Source: Daucus carota subsp. sativus (lineage: Eukaryota; Streptophyta; Magnoliopsida; Apiales; Apiaceae). From it: 64,000 nucleotides of DNA. Under the pieces are notes generated by a model. That model was given only the letters and a program-made list of their open reading frames with translations. It had not been told where the DNA came from and searched no databases. A program made the position numbers and the translations under genes. Location of the stretch: positions 43,761,454 to 43,825,453 of the forward strand of contig NC_030389.2 in assembly GCF_001625215.2 (NCBI RefSeq). The letters run 5' to 3'. Positions 47,901 through 58,045 of the stretch are shown here, in pieces. Position 1 is the stretch's first letter; each line of letters opens with the position of its first letter.

Positions 47901-50900
47901 GGATTAAGTAGAGGGCGCGGCCTTTGGCGCAACCTTACTTTTTCACGCGTGAATCACTTGCTTAAGAAAATCAAGAGGACCACTCCCCAGTCCATACATC
48001 TTCCCATATGGGGCATCACGAATCTTATCGTGGTTTACATAACTCCGGTGCATCGCACAGGTCCCAGAGCTCATAGCTCAATGGGGAATTAATAGTATAA
48101 AATGTTATCCAGAGCATATCATGGATATGTAAGATCCAGAGCGTATCATGGATGCGCAAGTATAATGTCCAGAGCGTATCATGGATGCGCAAATATAGTA
48201 TCCGGAGCGTATCATGGATATGTAAATAATCATAGCATCCAGAGTAGATCGTGGATGACATCCAGAGCGTATCATGGATGGTTAAAATTCATAGTACCCA
48301 GAGCTGGTCATGGATAATTTGGTAACCTTTGAAAGGCCTTAAGTGTACCTTGATCAAAGACCTTGCAGGTATCATGCTACGTTCCTGTAGAACGGAGGGC
48401 GCGCCCTCATCAAGATGGACAGCTCCTTTAGCATGTTGGACTTGACCTGCACTTTATCATGTATATGACTTAATACTGATGGTCAGTGTTACCTCATGAC
48501 GTGCCCTGTTAGGGGAAGGCGCGTCCTCCCAAATTATCAACCCTGGAAACATGACTTTGGAACTCGGGGTGCGTCCAACTAGGAGGAGGCGCGTCTTTGA
48601 AGCATCTCCCTTCTCAACCTTATTATCCTGGGGGCGCGCCCTCATGCGCTTCCTCAAGTGATGAGTACTTCCGAGAGGGCGCGCCCTAGGGAGGGACGTG
48701 ACCTCTTCAAGACTAGTGAGCTCCTTCCTGAGTATGTTTGTCTTCACAAAATATCATATGAAGCAATTAATGCATCAGACATACCAGAGGGCGCGCCCTG
48801 TCAGAGGGAGGCGTGCAATTCGTTCTTTGATAGAATACTGGTTGGATATGGCGTACCCCTTTAGGAGGGCGCGCCTTGTTGGAGGAAAGTGCGACTAGTC
48901 CTCACGGAGAAGAGGTGTATTCCTCATAAAGGTAACACCATATTACCTGTGAATTTATACATGTAGTAGTCTTAGGGAACCAAATATTGAGGGAGTTTAG
49001 TATTTACCTGAGGGCGCGCCCGGTCAGGGGAAGGCGCGCACCCTTACGACTTTTCGAGCTAGGTTCCATCTGAATAGCTCGCCCCCCGTAACTTTCCCTA
49101 GAGGCGCGCCCTGGCAAGGGAAGGCGCGACTTCTTCGAAAATGTTAAAGGGTGCATCCCTCATGGTGGTGGTCGAACACCACGTTACCTGTAGTTTTCAA
49201 CGTGCCATACTTCTAGAGAATGCAGTAACGAGGAGGTTTAGAGTAGAGTTTACCTGGAGGCGCGCCCTGTTAGGGGGAGGCGCGCTCTTTGAAACTTTTC
49301 AAGCTTCGCTCCATTTGAATAACTCTCCGCTCGTAACTTTCCCTTTCATATCATTATCTGCGGTCAGGCCTTCAACACGTGCCTCTCGCGAACCTCAAAT
49401 TACTTGCTCTGGGGAGGGCGCGCCCCTTCAGAAAACCGTTGAGGCTTCCAGGGAGGCGATCTCCTTCTCGTAAAGACTCAAACCACAACAGACTTGTTAG
49501 CAATAACATGCGAAAGCATTGTGAGAATCTTACCCGGAGGTGCGCCTTCTTCGGAGATGTCAGGGAATTCATTCCTCACGGTGGTAGTCGAGCACCACAT
49601 CACTTGGAGGTGTACCCTGTCAGGGGGAGGTGTACTCTTTCCGGGGGAGGTGTACCCTGTCCGGGGGAGGTGTACTCTGTCCGGGGGAGGTGTACACTGT
49701 CTGGGGGAGGTGTACTCTCTTCGTAGGTGTTAGGTCTCCGAAAATCGCATCCTTCGCTGACTCCCCGGTCCAGAATACCTTGTTCGCATATTAGGTTACC
49801 TCCTAGAATTTCGTTGATGATCGTCCTCCTTCAAACTCCCGATGGAGATATCGTCCTTTTCTGGAGAAGTAGATGAAGGTCTCCTCTTCTCTTGTGTTCT
49901 AGCCATCGCCCTCCCGGAAAATGCTCCGCCTCTACGTGCGAATCTCCGTCATGTGACATCTCTTCCTCCTAAGATGAAGATCTTGAATAGCCCCTCCTTC
50001 TAGCGCCAATTTGTTGATAGAGGAATTTGGTAATCAACAAAGATGAGGTTCATGGCCGGAATCAAGATCCGTGACGGTGGTTTTGGTCGCCGGAGAGTGG
50101 TGGTTGTTTGTTTTAGGGGGTGGCTGAGATTAGGGTTTTGAGTTGGTCTCACGTGCTCTCAACTCGTGATCCCCCAATGTGCCTACGTACCCCTATTTAT
50201 AGGGGATCAAGCCATACGTAGTTCTATTGGACCAAGAGTCCTAGTTTGATCAGGACTAGGCCTCTTGGCGATAAGGTCGGAGATAGGCCGAAGGCCCATC
50301 TTGGAGAATCCTACTCCTGTTAGAATTAGTCTTGAGTATGACTACCCCAGACTTCTAATCCAAATAGATCACGGATTCAACGATATCTCCACTACGAGAG
50401 ATAGCATCTACCACGACTCTTATGGAGAAGTTATCTGGGAGAGCCATGGCTAACCCCTCGAGGTGCAGGGACATGTCCTCACCTCTCGGTGAGGTCTTCA
50501 TCTTCAAACAAGGTAGACAAGGAGCCGAATTACACGATCGTCTCAATCCCCCGATGAGGGCTAACTCACCAGAATACAGGATCCAGACATATGATCGGCC
50601 TTCGTGTTACCCCGGAGGGCCTTCAAGAGCCATGATCACCTCAAGCCCCCACACGAGGGTTAACTCGGCAGATAGCAGGATTGAGGATTGTAGATCATGC
50701 CCGGATGAGCCCGGGAACTATCAGATGAGCTTGATAACTACCAAATGAGCTTGGTAACTACCAAATGAGCTTGGTAACTAGTTTTCATATCCCCCGAAAG
50801 GGTCGTCACGGAGACTCACTCATCCTCTTTCTTTCATCATGTATTTCATAACTATGCCTCTTCTGAGTCAAAGGACGCGCCCTGATAGGGAGGACGTGTC

Positions 50901-51778
50901 CTTCCCAATTCCCGTCTTCATCCCTGTTTACTGGACAAGAGACCGCACCTCCCGGGCCATGTCTGGGGAGGGCGCGTCCTCCCCTCCACATGATATACAA
51001 AAACGGCTACAACACCTCGGAAGAGTCGTCGTATCCCCCGGAGGGGTCGTCATATCCCCCCGGAGGGGTAGGTCTTCCTATCCCCGGAGGGACGGTCTTC
51101 GTCTCCCTCAGAAGGGTTGTCTCAGCGAATGTACACTCTCCCATAAGAAGAGCCTTCTTACAACACATCAGACAGGTCCTTCTTTAACATGAGGTCGCGC
51201 CCCCGGGGAGGCGAGGACACCCCGTCAAAGGCACGCCCTTGGTCTTCATCTCATTGTCAACTTCTTACAAGGGACGCGCCCCTCGGTCACCTCCGAAGAG
51301 GGCGTGCCCTCCTCCACATATTACAGGACGTGGGTGGACGGAGGTCGGTCGCGTCTCTCCATCAACACTCTCAAGTAAGGCGTCCCTCCTTGTGACTCGG
51401 AGGACGCGTCCTTTTCAAGCAACACCAAGGGTCGGTCGCGTCCTCACTTTATAAGCAGGAGGACGCGTCCTTCCTTTATATAGGACTCTTAGCCCAATTC
51501 ATGTCTTACTTAGTTAAACTAAGTACATACTTGGCCCAACAAGGACCTAGCCAAATTTGGCTATAACAAACATCATTCCGAATTATACACCTCCACAACA
51601 AATTTTTAAGCCAACTGCATCAGCTTAATTAACAATTTACCTGTGAAGGAACTAGAGGTTTTAAGGGGTTCAGGTGTTGAAAGTTCAGCAGCTCCATCTT
51701 AGTTCTGTACTCGAACTCCCTTTGAATAGCGAGCTCGGCCGACATTACATTGTTCAAGGTAATCATCTCATCCTCCAT
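44995..51778 (-). CDS. Two-finger U1/matrin-type C2H2 zinc-finger protein
   Basis: Minus-strand exons 51641-51778 and 44995-45411 join in phase 0 to 184 residues. The N-terminus MEDEMITLNNVMSAELAIQR continues as a helical charged segment (EFEYRTKMELLNF). Two fingers follow: VCHACTLAF...HLRQHCNSRRH and SCDLCKSPG...EGHLNGLKH. Both are C-x2-C-x12-H-x5-H, the spacing of U1-like/matrin-type fingers that often bind double-stranded RNA. The intron is about 6.2 kb, nearly all of it an LTR element in the same orientation as the gene. A non-coding first exon probably lies near 52400-52460 (donor AAAAGCAG|GTGACTC). A donor at 44935-44936, 3' of the stop, suggests a 3' UTR intron. Function not known. Confidence 0.75.
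45685..47241 (-). repeat. LTR (3' LTR in element orientation)
   Basis: 1557 bp, nearly identical to 50012-51568. It contains several CGCG words (GGACGCGCCC, AGGACGCGTCC, GGTCGCGTCC) and, on the minus strand, a CTATAAATAG TATA-like box at 45866-45875, placed as a U3/R boundary would require. Confidence 0.95.
47242..47256 (-). other. Polypurine tract
   Basis: On the minus strand AAATTTGGGGAGTAC directly precedes the LTR start TGTTATAGCC, the position where plus-strand DNA synthesis is primed. Confidence 0.75.
48107..48316. repeat. Seven-copy ATCCAGAGCGTATCATGGAT array
   Basis: Imperfect tandem copies, core ATCCAGAGCGTATCATGGAT, with variable spacers of a few to about 17 bases. All seven lie inside the LTR element. 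Confidence 0.9.
48395..49550. repeat. Cluster of GGGCGCGCCC-type palindromes
   Basis: GGCGCGCC or close variants recur about every 80-120 bases (for example near 48399, 48632, 48678, 48789, 48865, 49013, 49103, 49260 and 49417). Several are paired with a second AGGCGCGC 10-20 bases on, spaced by a CCTGTTAGGGGGA-like link. CGCG is also the core of the CAMTA transcription-factor site. Function inferred only. Confidence 0.85.
49606..49723. repeat. Six-copy 20-bp tandem array
   Basis: Unit GGAGGTGTACTCTGTCCGGG with one to three changes per copy. Upstream paired GGCGCGCCCTGTTAGGGGGA units look like a related, CpG-rich version (GGCGCGCC in place of GGTGTACC), so the array may derive from them. Confidence 0.9.
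49990..50011 (-). other. Primer-binding site
   Basis: On the minus strand, right after the LTR end CA, the sequence reads AATTGGCGCTAGAAGGAGGG. TTGGCGC-type primer-binding sites are usual in plant Ty3-gypsy elements; I did not match it to a specific tRNA. Confidence 0.7.
50012..51568 (-). repeat. LTR (5' LTR in element orientation)
   Basis: 1557 bp, the partner of 45685-47241. The corresponding TATA-like CTATAAATAG is at 50193-50202 on the minus strand. It ends at 51568, 72 bp from exon 2 of the host gene. Confidence 0.95.
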
Positions 51779-52470
51779 CTTCTTAGCTAATTGTTCAGTT
51801 GACCTATCACATCAAAATTTCATTCTTTAAACACACTTGTCGAGAAAAACAAAACAACATTAGCAACAACTTATAGACAGCTACCAAGTAACATCTTTTC
51901 AACACAAAATCAATCAAAACTTTGCAGTCCAATCAAAACATTCATAAATTAATTATGCCAAAGGAGTGGAAATTAATCATTCCACAGCATTTTGTACCAA
52001 CATTACCAATTTCTTCCTACCCGTAGGCCGTAGCCCCTCTTCTCTTCGTAACAAAATGTCGATGATTCGAGCTTCAAGCATGCTTGTTTGCCCAATTAAA
52101 TCATGTAATCCATCTCTACCATAAAAATCAAATCTTTTTTCTTTTTTTGCTCAAAAAATCAAATCTTTCCTAATGGGTAATCATTTCAATTTTCACTTTG
52201 ACACTACAATCAAAAGGGGCAGAAAGACCATTTGCAGAATTGAGTAATACAGGACAACCTATGTAAAATGACAGAGAATGGAGAATTAACCCATCAAGTA
52301 CACAAACAAAAGATAATTAATAAGGATCAAAGAAGACAGAATCTAAAGAACTGAACTGGGTTTAAGGTTAAACCCGGTGGCTTAGTTGAGTCACCTGCTT
52401 TTTCTGTTTCTTGTCGCAAATGTAGCAGATCTGGAGGAGAAACACAGTTGGATGTCTTCACTTCCGTACC

Positions 52471-53074
52471 CAGTGTTCTAGAAATCGCTAGGCGTCCCAG
52501 GGCGGTCGGGGTACCTTCTAGCGATTAATCGGTAAAACGGGGATTAATCGGAAAGATTAATCGGAGCATTAATCGGACATATATTATTTTTAAATTATTA
52601 TAATTAAATGTATTTAATAATTTTATCTACTTTTCACTACTAGTAGAGTGAAACCGGTAAACAATATAATATTATATATAAAATAAATACTTAATACATG
52701 TAATACAAAATCGTTGATTAAATAAATATATACCAATCAGTCTCTTATAAATAATGTAAGAAATATTAAATAAAAATATTAGTCATTTTACTTTTTTTAT
52801 AAGATATTAAGTTAAGTACAAGTGAATACTTAATTTCTTATAATATAATTATAATTTAAGATTTTATTTATTAAAAATATTATTTTTTTTGTTATTGGCC
52901 GCCTGGACCGCCTAGGCGGGATTTGGACCGCCTAGGCGGGATGTTGACCGCCTAGGACCGATTTTTGTAAAAAAACATCTAATTCACCGCCTAGGACCGA
53001 ATCGGGGCGTTTCGGGGCCGCCTAGCGCCTAGGCACCGCCTAGGCGGCCGCCTAGACCGATTTTTAGAACACTG
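52471..53074. mobile_element. hAT-type MITE at the 5' end of the zinc-finger gene
   Basis: 604 bp with ends CAGTGTTCTAGAAATCG and CGATTTTTAGAACACTG and a perfect 8-bp target duplication TCCGTACC (52463-52470, 53075-53082). The right part carries several GACCGCCTAGGCGG palindromic words. The target site lies at or just upstream of the likely non-coding first exon of the minus-strand gene. Confidence 0.92.
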
Positions 53075-53189
53075 TCCGTACCATGAGCTGTTGAGTTCAA
53101 GGAGAAATGTCTCAACTCTCAGGTGTGTGTATAGCTTGACCGTTAGGATTTTTTTTTTTTTTTAACGAATGTTTCTCGAAAAGTGAAAT

Positions 53190-53744
53190 GGGTTAATTAT
53201 CAAGTTGGTAACTGAAATGCGCTTAATGTATCAAGTTGATCACTGAACTCAAAATGATATCAAGATGGTCACTAAAATCACCATAAATATCAAAGAAGTG
53301 CCTTCAAATATGAGCTCAAAGTAGTAAAAAAATTATTTATAAAGTTTTACACATTATTTTTGAATATTACCACAACAACCTAAAAGGTTATGACTTCTAG
53401 TATTTAAAATAATATATTTATATTTTATCAAGTTTATTTATTATTTATATTTTATCATATAGTTATTTTCTTTGTTTTAATTAAAAATAAATAATAAATA
53501 AACTTGATAAAATCTAAATATATTATCATTAATATTAGAAGTCATGACTTTTTACTTGGTTTTGGTAACATTCAAAAATAATGTGTAAAATTTTATAAAT
53601 AATATTTTTACTGCTTGAACTTATATTTCAAAGTACTTGTTTGATATTTATGGCCACTTCAGTGACCATCTTGATACCGTTTTGAGTTCAGTTATCAATT
53701 TGATATATTAAACCCACTTTAGTGACCAATTAGATAATTAACCC
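53190..53744. mobile_element. Mutator-type MITE with ~200-bp inverted arms
   Basis: 555 bp, ends GGGTTAATTATC...GATAATTAACCC. Arms of about 200 bp pair, including ATCAAGATGGTCACT and AGTGACCATCTTGAT. Flanks AAAGTGAAAT and AAAGTAAAAT form a 10-bp target duplication with one mismatch, fitting a Mutator-like origin. Confidence 0.82.
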
Positions 53745-53754
53745 AAAGTAAAAT

Positions 53755-54769
53755 AGATACGTAAAACGGATTAAAATGGATACATAAAACGGAATGAGAT
53801 AGGTAAAAAGGGACGGGAGTTGTTATTTTAATAAATCTGATTAATCAATTTTTATCTATTTTAATAATTTAGATTTATGTTTCTTATAATTGAGTATCAT
53901 TGGATAAACCACCACTTGTTTTCAGTCGTGCTTAGGTTAATTAATTTAATAATTTGTTTTCTTAACAATGCAAGCTTGTATGACTTGTAATTAGTATATG
54001 TTCTAATGTTCTAATAATTTACGGAATGAGTCGAATCCAGGTGTCCCGGAATAATAGAGGATAAACCCACCATTTGGACTATCTCAACTTAATAAATTCT
54101 ATATTATACGATTATTCCCTCCGTCATGTCTTGTTTATGATTATTTCCGTTTTATTCTTCTTTTTACAGCTTTCATTCTGTTTACAGTAAGAAAACCGTG
54201 AATTCGAATTTTAAACCTTTGTAGTCATTTAATTTCCAATTAATTTCTACAAAATATCTGATAAATTTAATATTTGAAATATAGTAAATATCAAATTATT
54301 ATATTATATATTAATGTTGTGATATGTTTAATTTTTAATCTATAAATCTTGATATTAAATTAACCATAATCAATAACTCAAATGGCTAGATCTAAATTTT
54401 AATCACCTGAATAATATGTAATTTGAAAAATGAAGTTGCATTCTATATATAATTATAAAATAATGAAATTGAGATTTTTACATAATTTACTTGATCCGAA
54501 TTTTAAAATTTCAGTCACTTTTTTAAATTTGGCCGAATCATCGACAAAATCACACAAAACAAATTTTATATACACCGTTTCCAGGTTAGCGTGCAACTTA
54601 CATGGTTGTGGACTGTGGTACAATAATATGATGCACTTTTTTTTGTTAATTTGTAGAAAAAATAAGTGGAATATGTTAAGTACAGCTGCATCACAATTCA
54701 CAGCCAGCAATATAGGAATTTTTGTTGGGCTATCTCTCTCTATCTCTATACCTTTACTTAAAAGAAGTT
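53755..54769. other. Intergenic region upstream of the DUF538 gene
   Basis: AT-rich. A lone Stowaway-like end (CCCTCCGTCATGTC, about 54118) has no partner. Should contain the DUF538 promoter; no element identified with confidence. Confidence 0.45.
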
Positions 54770-54812
54770 GAGAGAGAGAGTAGGGAGAGAGAGAGAGAGA
54801 GGAGGGAGAGAG
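54770..54812 (+). repeat. (GA)n tract in the DUF538 5' leader
   Basis: GAGAGAGAG runs broken by TAGGG and GGAGG end right before the ATG at 54813. GA repeats in plant leaders can bind BBR/BPC proteins; role here inferred. Confidence 0.85.
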
Positions 54813-57003
54813 ATGGAAAAGGCTTTGGTGAAAGTGGGAAGCATTAAAGCTGGGAGCTTTTGGCTTTCAAAGAAAGCTAAAGAAGAGTACTCTAACATTT
54901 CTCAGGATCTCACTGTATGTGCATTTTTACAGTCTTTCTTTTGTGTATGTGTTTTTTTTTGTGATTGTGCTTGTGTATTGTATGAAATGTGGTTGTGTTG
55001 ATGATTACCCACTTGGAGATTTGAGGTTAAATCATATTAATTGTGAGATCTGTTAGGCTCTGGCCTCATATTTGGATGAACATCAAGTGTGAGAGAGGGA
55101 GGGGGAGAGAGAGAGAGAGAGATGGCTGTAGCATTTTGATATCTACTTCAGTGATGTGTGAATTGGAGATGGGAAAGTGATTTTTTTGTTATTGATATAG
55201 TAGATTGTACTAATTGATTTAGTAATTTTACTAGTATTTTTGTATGTGTTTCTTGATTTACAGGGAATTAAAGAACATTGATAGTTTTCCTTGTAGAAAC
55301 TGTAATAGAGTTTGGATTCGAAATCAGGAGTAGTTGTTATTGGGGGGGGGGGGGGGGGTTTAATTTGTTAATTTGTATTAAGTTTGTAACTGCAGAAAAG
55401 TAGAAAATGTATGATGAAATGGGTGATTTAGTTGAATTTGGATCCACTTCGTCTTTCTTATTTTGTTTACAATATCAGGAATTACCACCCTTTACATCTT
55501 TCTTAATCTAAGATAAGTAATTGATTTACCGATGATGGTGTGATCATTAATTAAGATATTTACTTAATCGCTTATTTGCTTGACAATTTGGTTCGTTACT
55601 TAAGTGTGAGTTTCGACATATTTTACTTTGAGGTATCCAAGGGAAAGTTTGTTGAATTTGTGCTTGAAGTTTAGATGTTACCCTACAAAAAAAATCTCTT
55701 TTTTAACTTAATCATAGAAATTAGAATCACCAAATCTAACATTTTTTTACTTCTATCAATAGTCAAACATATTTGAATATCACCTTAGGAAACGTTGAGA
55801 AGTATATAAACAATACAGGGTAGTAGAAGGATAACCGTGTATATCATCTCAATGTAGTTTTACGTAGCGGCAGCAATCTTTGGCAACAAAAGTTCAGGCT
55901 TTATGCTAATATGTGGGTTTTCAACAGTATTTTGCAACCATGATTTCGAAAAGAAAATTTTCACTGTCATTTTAAACAGATGTCTCAATGTCTTAGACTG
56001 TCACAACCAGGCTTGAGGTTGTCTTGAGTGGCCTCGTGGTAATGTAAATACATCTTCAAAATTTTCATCATTTTCTCTGTTCCGTTCGCACAGATTTGGA
56101 CTGGAGATTAGTGTCTCAGTCCCTCAAATTCAGAAGTGATTCCTTATCACACATCCTCTTTATCTTCTTCACAAGCCTCATCGCTGAAATTTTGGAGTCT
56201 CTCGTTGTTCATCCACTCCTACATTCTTATTTCCTACCTTTAATATTGTTCCCAATTTTTATTCCATTGCAACTACACTGCAGTCGTTCCAACCAACAGA
56301 GCGTTAGTATCACATTTCAGTACATGGTCAACTACATCAGTCCTTGAAAGAAAGATTTTGAATCTTCAATAATTAAGCTACCCCGCTCTAATTTGCTAAA
56401 TGGTTGCTGCTATTAATGATGAAGATAATTTTGTTTAACTAATACAAGTACATACTGCTTGATTCTTTAACCGTGCAGACTTTGTCAAATACTGTTGAGG
56501 AGAAGGCAAAATGGATCTTTGATAAGCTTAAAGGTAACAAGCTTATATGTTAGTTTATTTTGGGTGATTTCGCACATGCAATCCCGGATCTAACGACCTT
56601 TTCTCTTCCTTGACCTGCAGGAAAGCCATTGAAAACCTTACCAGATCTCCTCCGTGAATACAATCTGCCAATAGGCCTCTTCCCTCAGAACATAACATGC
56701 TATGAATTTGACGATACAAAGGCCAGGCTGATAGTACACTTGCCCTCTGCTTGTGAAATTACCTTCAAGGACTCTTCTGTGATCAGGTATGCCACTCGGG
56801 TTAAATGCAACCTGATAAGAGGTAAGCTGACAGGCATAGATGGGATGAAAACAAAGGTCGTCTTGGTGTGGACAAAGGTCACAAGTGTCTCTGTCGAAGG
56901 CTACAAGTCAGATAAGGTCTGGTTTACAGCTGGTTTGGCAAAATCAAGGCCTAGGGAAGCTTATGACATTCCGCGTGATGCTATTAGAATCAAAGAATTT
57001 TAA
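54813..57003 (+). CDS. DUF538 family protein
   Basis: Exons 54813-54914, 56479-56533 and 56621-57003 encode 179 residues, the normal size for plant DUF538 proteins. It starts MEKALVKVGSIKAGSFWLSK and has the family blocks LPDLLREYNLPIGLFPQNIT, YEFDDTKARLIVHLPSACEI, VIRYATRVKCNLIRGKL and GIDGMKTKVVLVWTKV. There is no signal peptide in this member, so it is probably cytosolic. DUF538 proteins have a beta-rich BPI-like fold; their role is unsettled (stress, chlorophyll and lipopolysaccharide binding have been proposed). The first intron is 1.56 kb. Confidence 0.93.
55342..55358 (+). repeat. G17 homopolymer in DUF538 intron 1
   Basis: Seventeen consecutive G. Such runs are error-prone in sequencing and can form G-quadruplex stacks. 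Confidence 0.9.
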
Positions 57004-58045
57004 TTTTACTATCTATATCGAGCCTAAGGATGGGGACCTTCCTAAACATTCTTATTAGTGATACATATTAGCGTTTTTCTTCGTTATTATTCCTCTGTTT
57101 GAAAACCAGCAGAATCTGTCAATGGTTTAAAACTTTTGAGAATGAATGTGCTTCTTGTGCATCTATGGCTATGCAGCATTACCCTATCTAGTAGTCGTGT
57201 TTGGCTCTGAAAATCGCATATTAGGATGTCACATTCGATAGAACTAGCGTGCATGCATCTTAAAACAACCACGCATCTGCAGATTTTATCCATTTTGCGA
57301 CTATACTTATCCCAAAAGTGTTTCCAATTACTTTGCTCATTTTAATTGGGTGATTCGCGTGTATCCTGAAGATCTTGATTGACATGAATAATTTTTGGGA
57401 AATAAATTTTAAGGTATCATGCATTTTGCCTCATCTGTTCAATTTCAAAATTATATGAAGTCGAATTTCAAATTTAAAAGGAACGACGAAATTGAGAATG
57501 AGCTCGACTTACAATCATTTTTATCGGATTCATAATCTGATCTAGTCTGATGAAATTTAAGAATTATTCAGGAATCATCCGATTAACCTTTCAAAATAAA
57601 AAACAATTGAAACTGAAAGTGATCTACTCAGATGAAATGTAGGAATTATTCGGGAATCATCCGATTAACCTTTTAAAATGAAAAAACATTGTAACTGAAA
57701 GTGAGCGCGACTTACAATCATTTTTACCCGGACTCATTAATCTAATCCTTATATAAAATCTGAAAATTATTTGAAAATCATTCGATTGACATGAAATTGA
57801 TGTGATACTAAAAATTCATTAGTAAAAATCTAAATTTCCGATTTTGCTAAGTTTTAAGGGATTTTAGTTTTGATTTAAAATCCACACGTTTGTCGACACA
57901 AACCCAATTTGTTAAACCGAAATTATACCCCTCTGGGCTCTGGCACTCCTAAACGACGACGTCCCAAACATCCTCAGTTCCTCAACTTCCCACATTTCTA
58001 CTGACCACCTGAACAAGCAAAACCAAACCCTAGAGCGACAAAACC
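57004..58045. other. Intergenic DUF538-MinE spacer with degenerate tandem repeats
   Basis: Two copies each of CGACTTACAATCATTTTTA (57507, 57707) and GGAATCATCCGATTAACCTTT (57570, 57653) show a degenerate duplication at about 57480-57790. The remainder is AT-rich and should hold the MinE promoter. No gene seen. Confidence 0.6.

Larger units (their letters stand above)
47242..50011 (-). other. LTR element interior without gag-pol
   Basis: 2770 bp. Short frames exist but none resembles a retroelement protein. Present instead are a 23-base T run (about 47649-47672), a 7-copy array (48107-48316), dispersed GGGCGCGCCC-type palindromes (about 47610-49550) and a 6-copy 20-bp array (49606-49723). Confidence 0.85.
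45685..51568 (-). mobile_element. Young non-autonomous LTR retrotransposon in a zinc-finger gene intron
   Basis: 5884 bp with two 1557-bp LTRs (45685-47241 and 50012-51568) that begin TG and end CA, and a 5-bp target duplication AACAT at 45680-45684 and 51569-51573. The primer-binding site next to the right LTR and the polypurine tract next to the left LTR show that it reads on the minus strand. The 2.77-kb interior has no gag, protease, reverse transcriptase, RNase H or integrase, so it must move in trans (LARD-like). The only LTR difference I noticed is C at 46027 against T at 50354, pointing to a recent insertion. It is far more GC- and CpG-rich than its surroundings. Confidence 0.95.

Noticed and set aside
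48107-48316. Regularly spaced repeats resembling a CRISPR array
   Set aside because: Plant nuclear DNA, irregular spacers, no cas genes; it is a tandem repeat in an LTR element.
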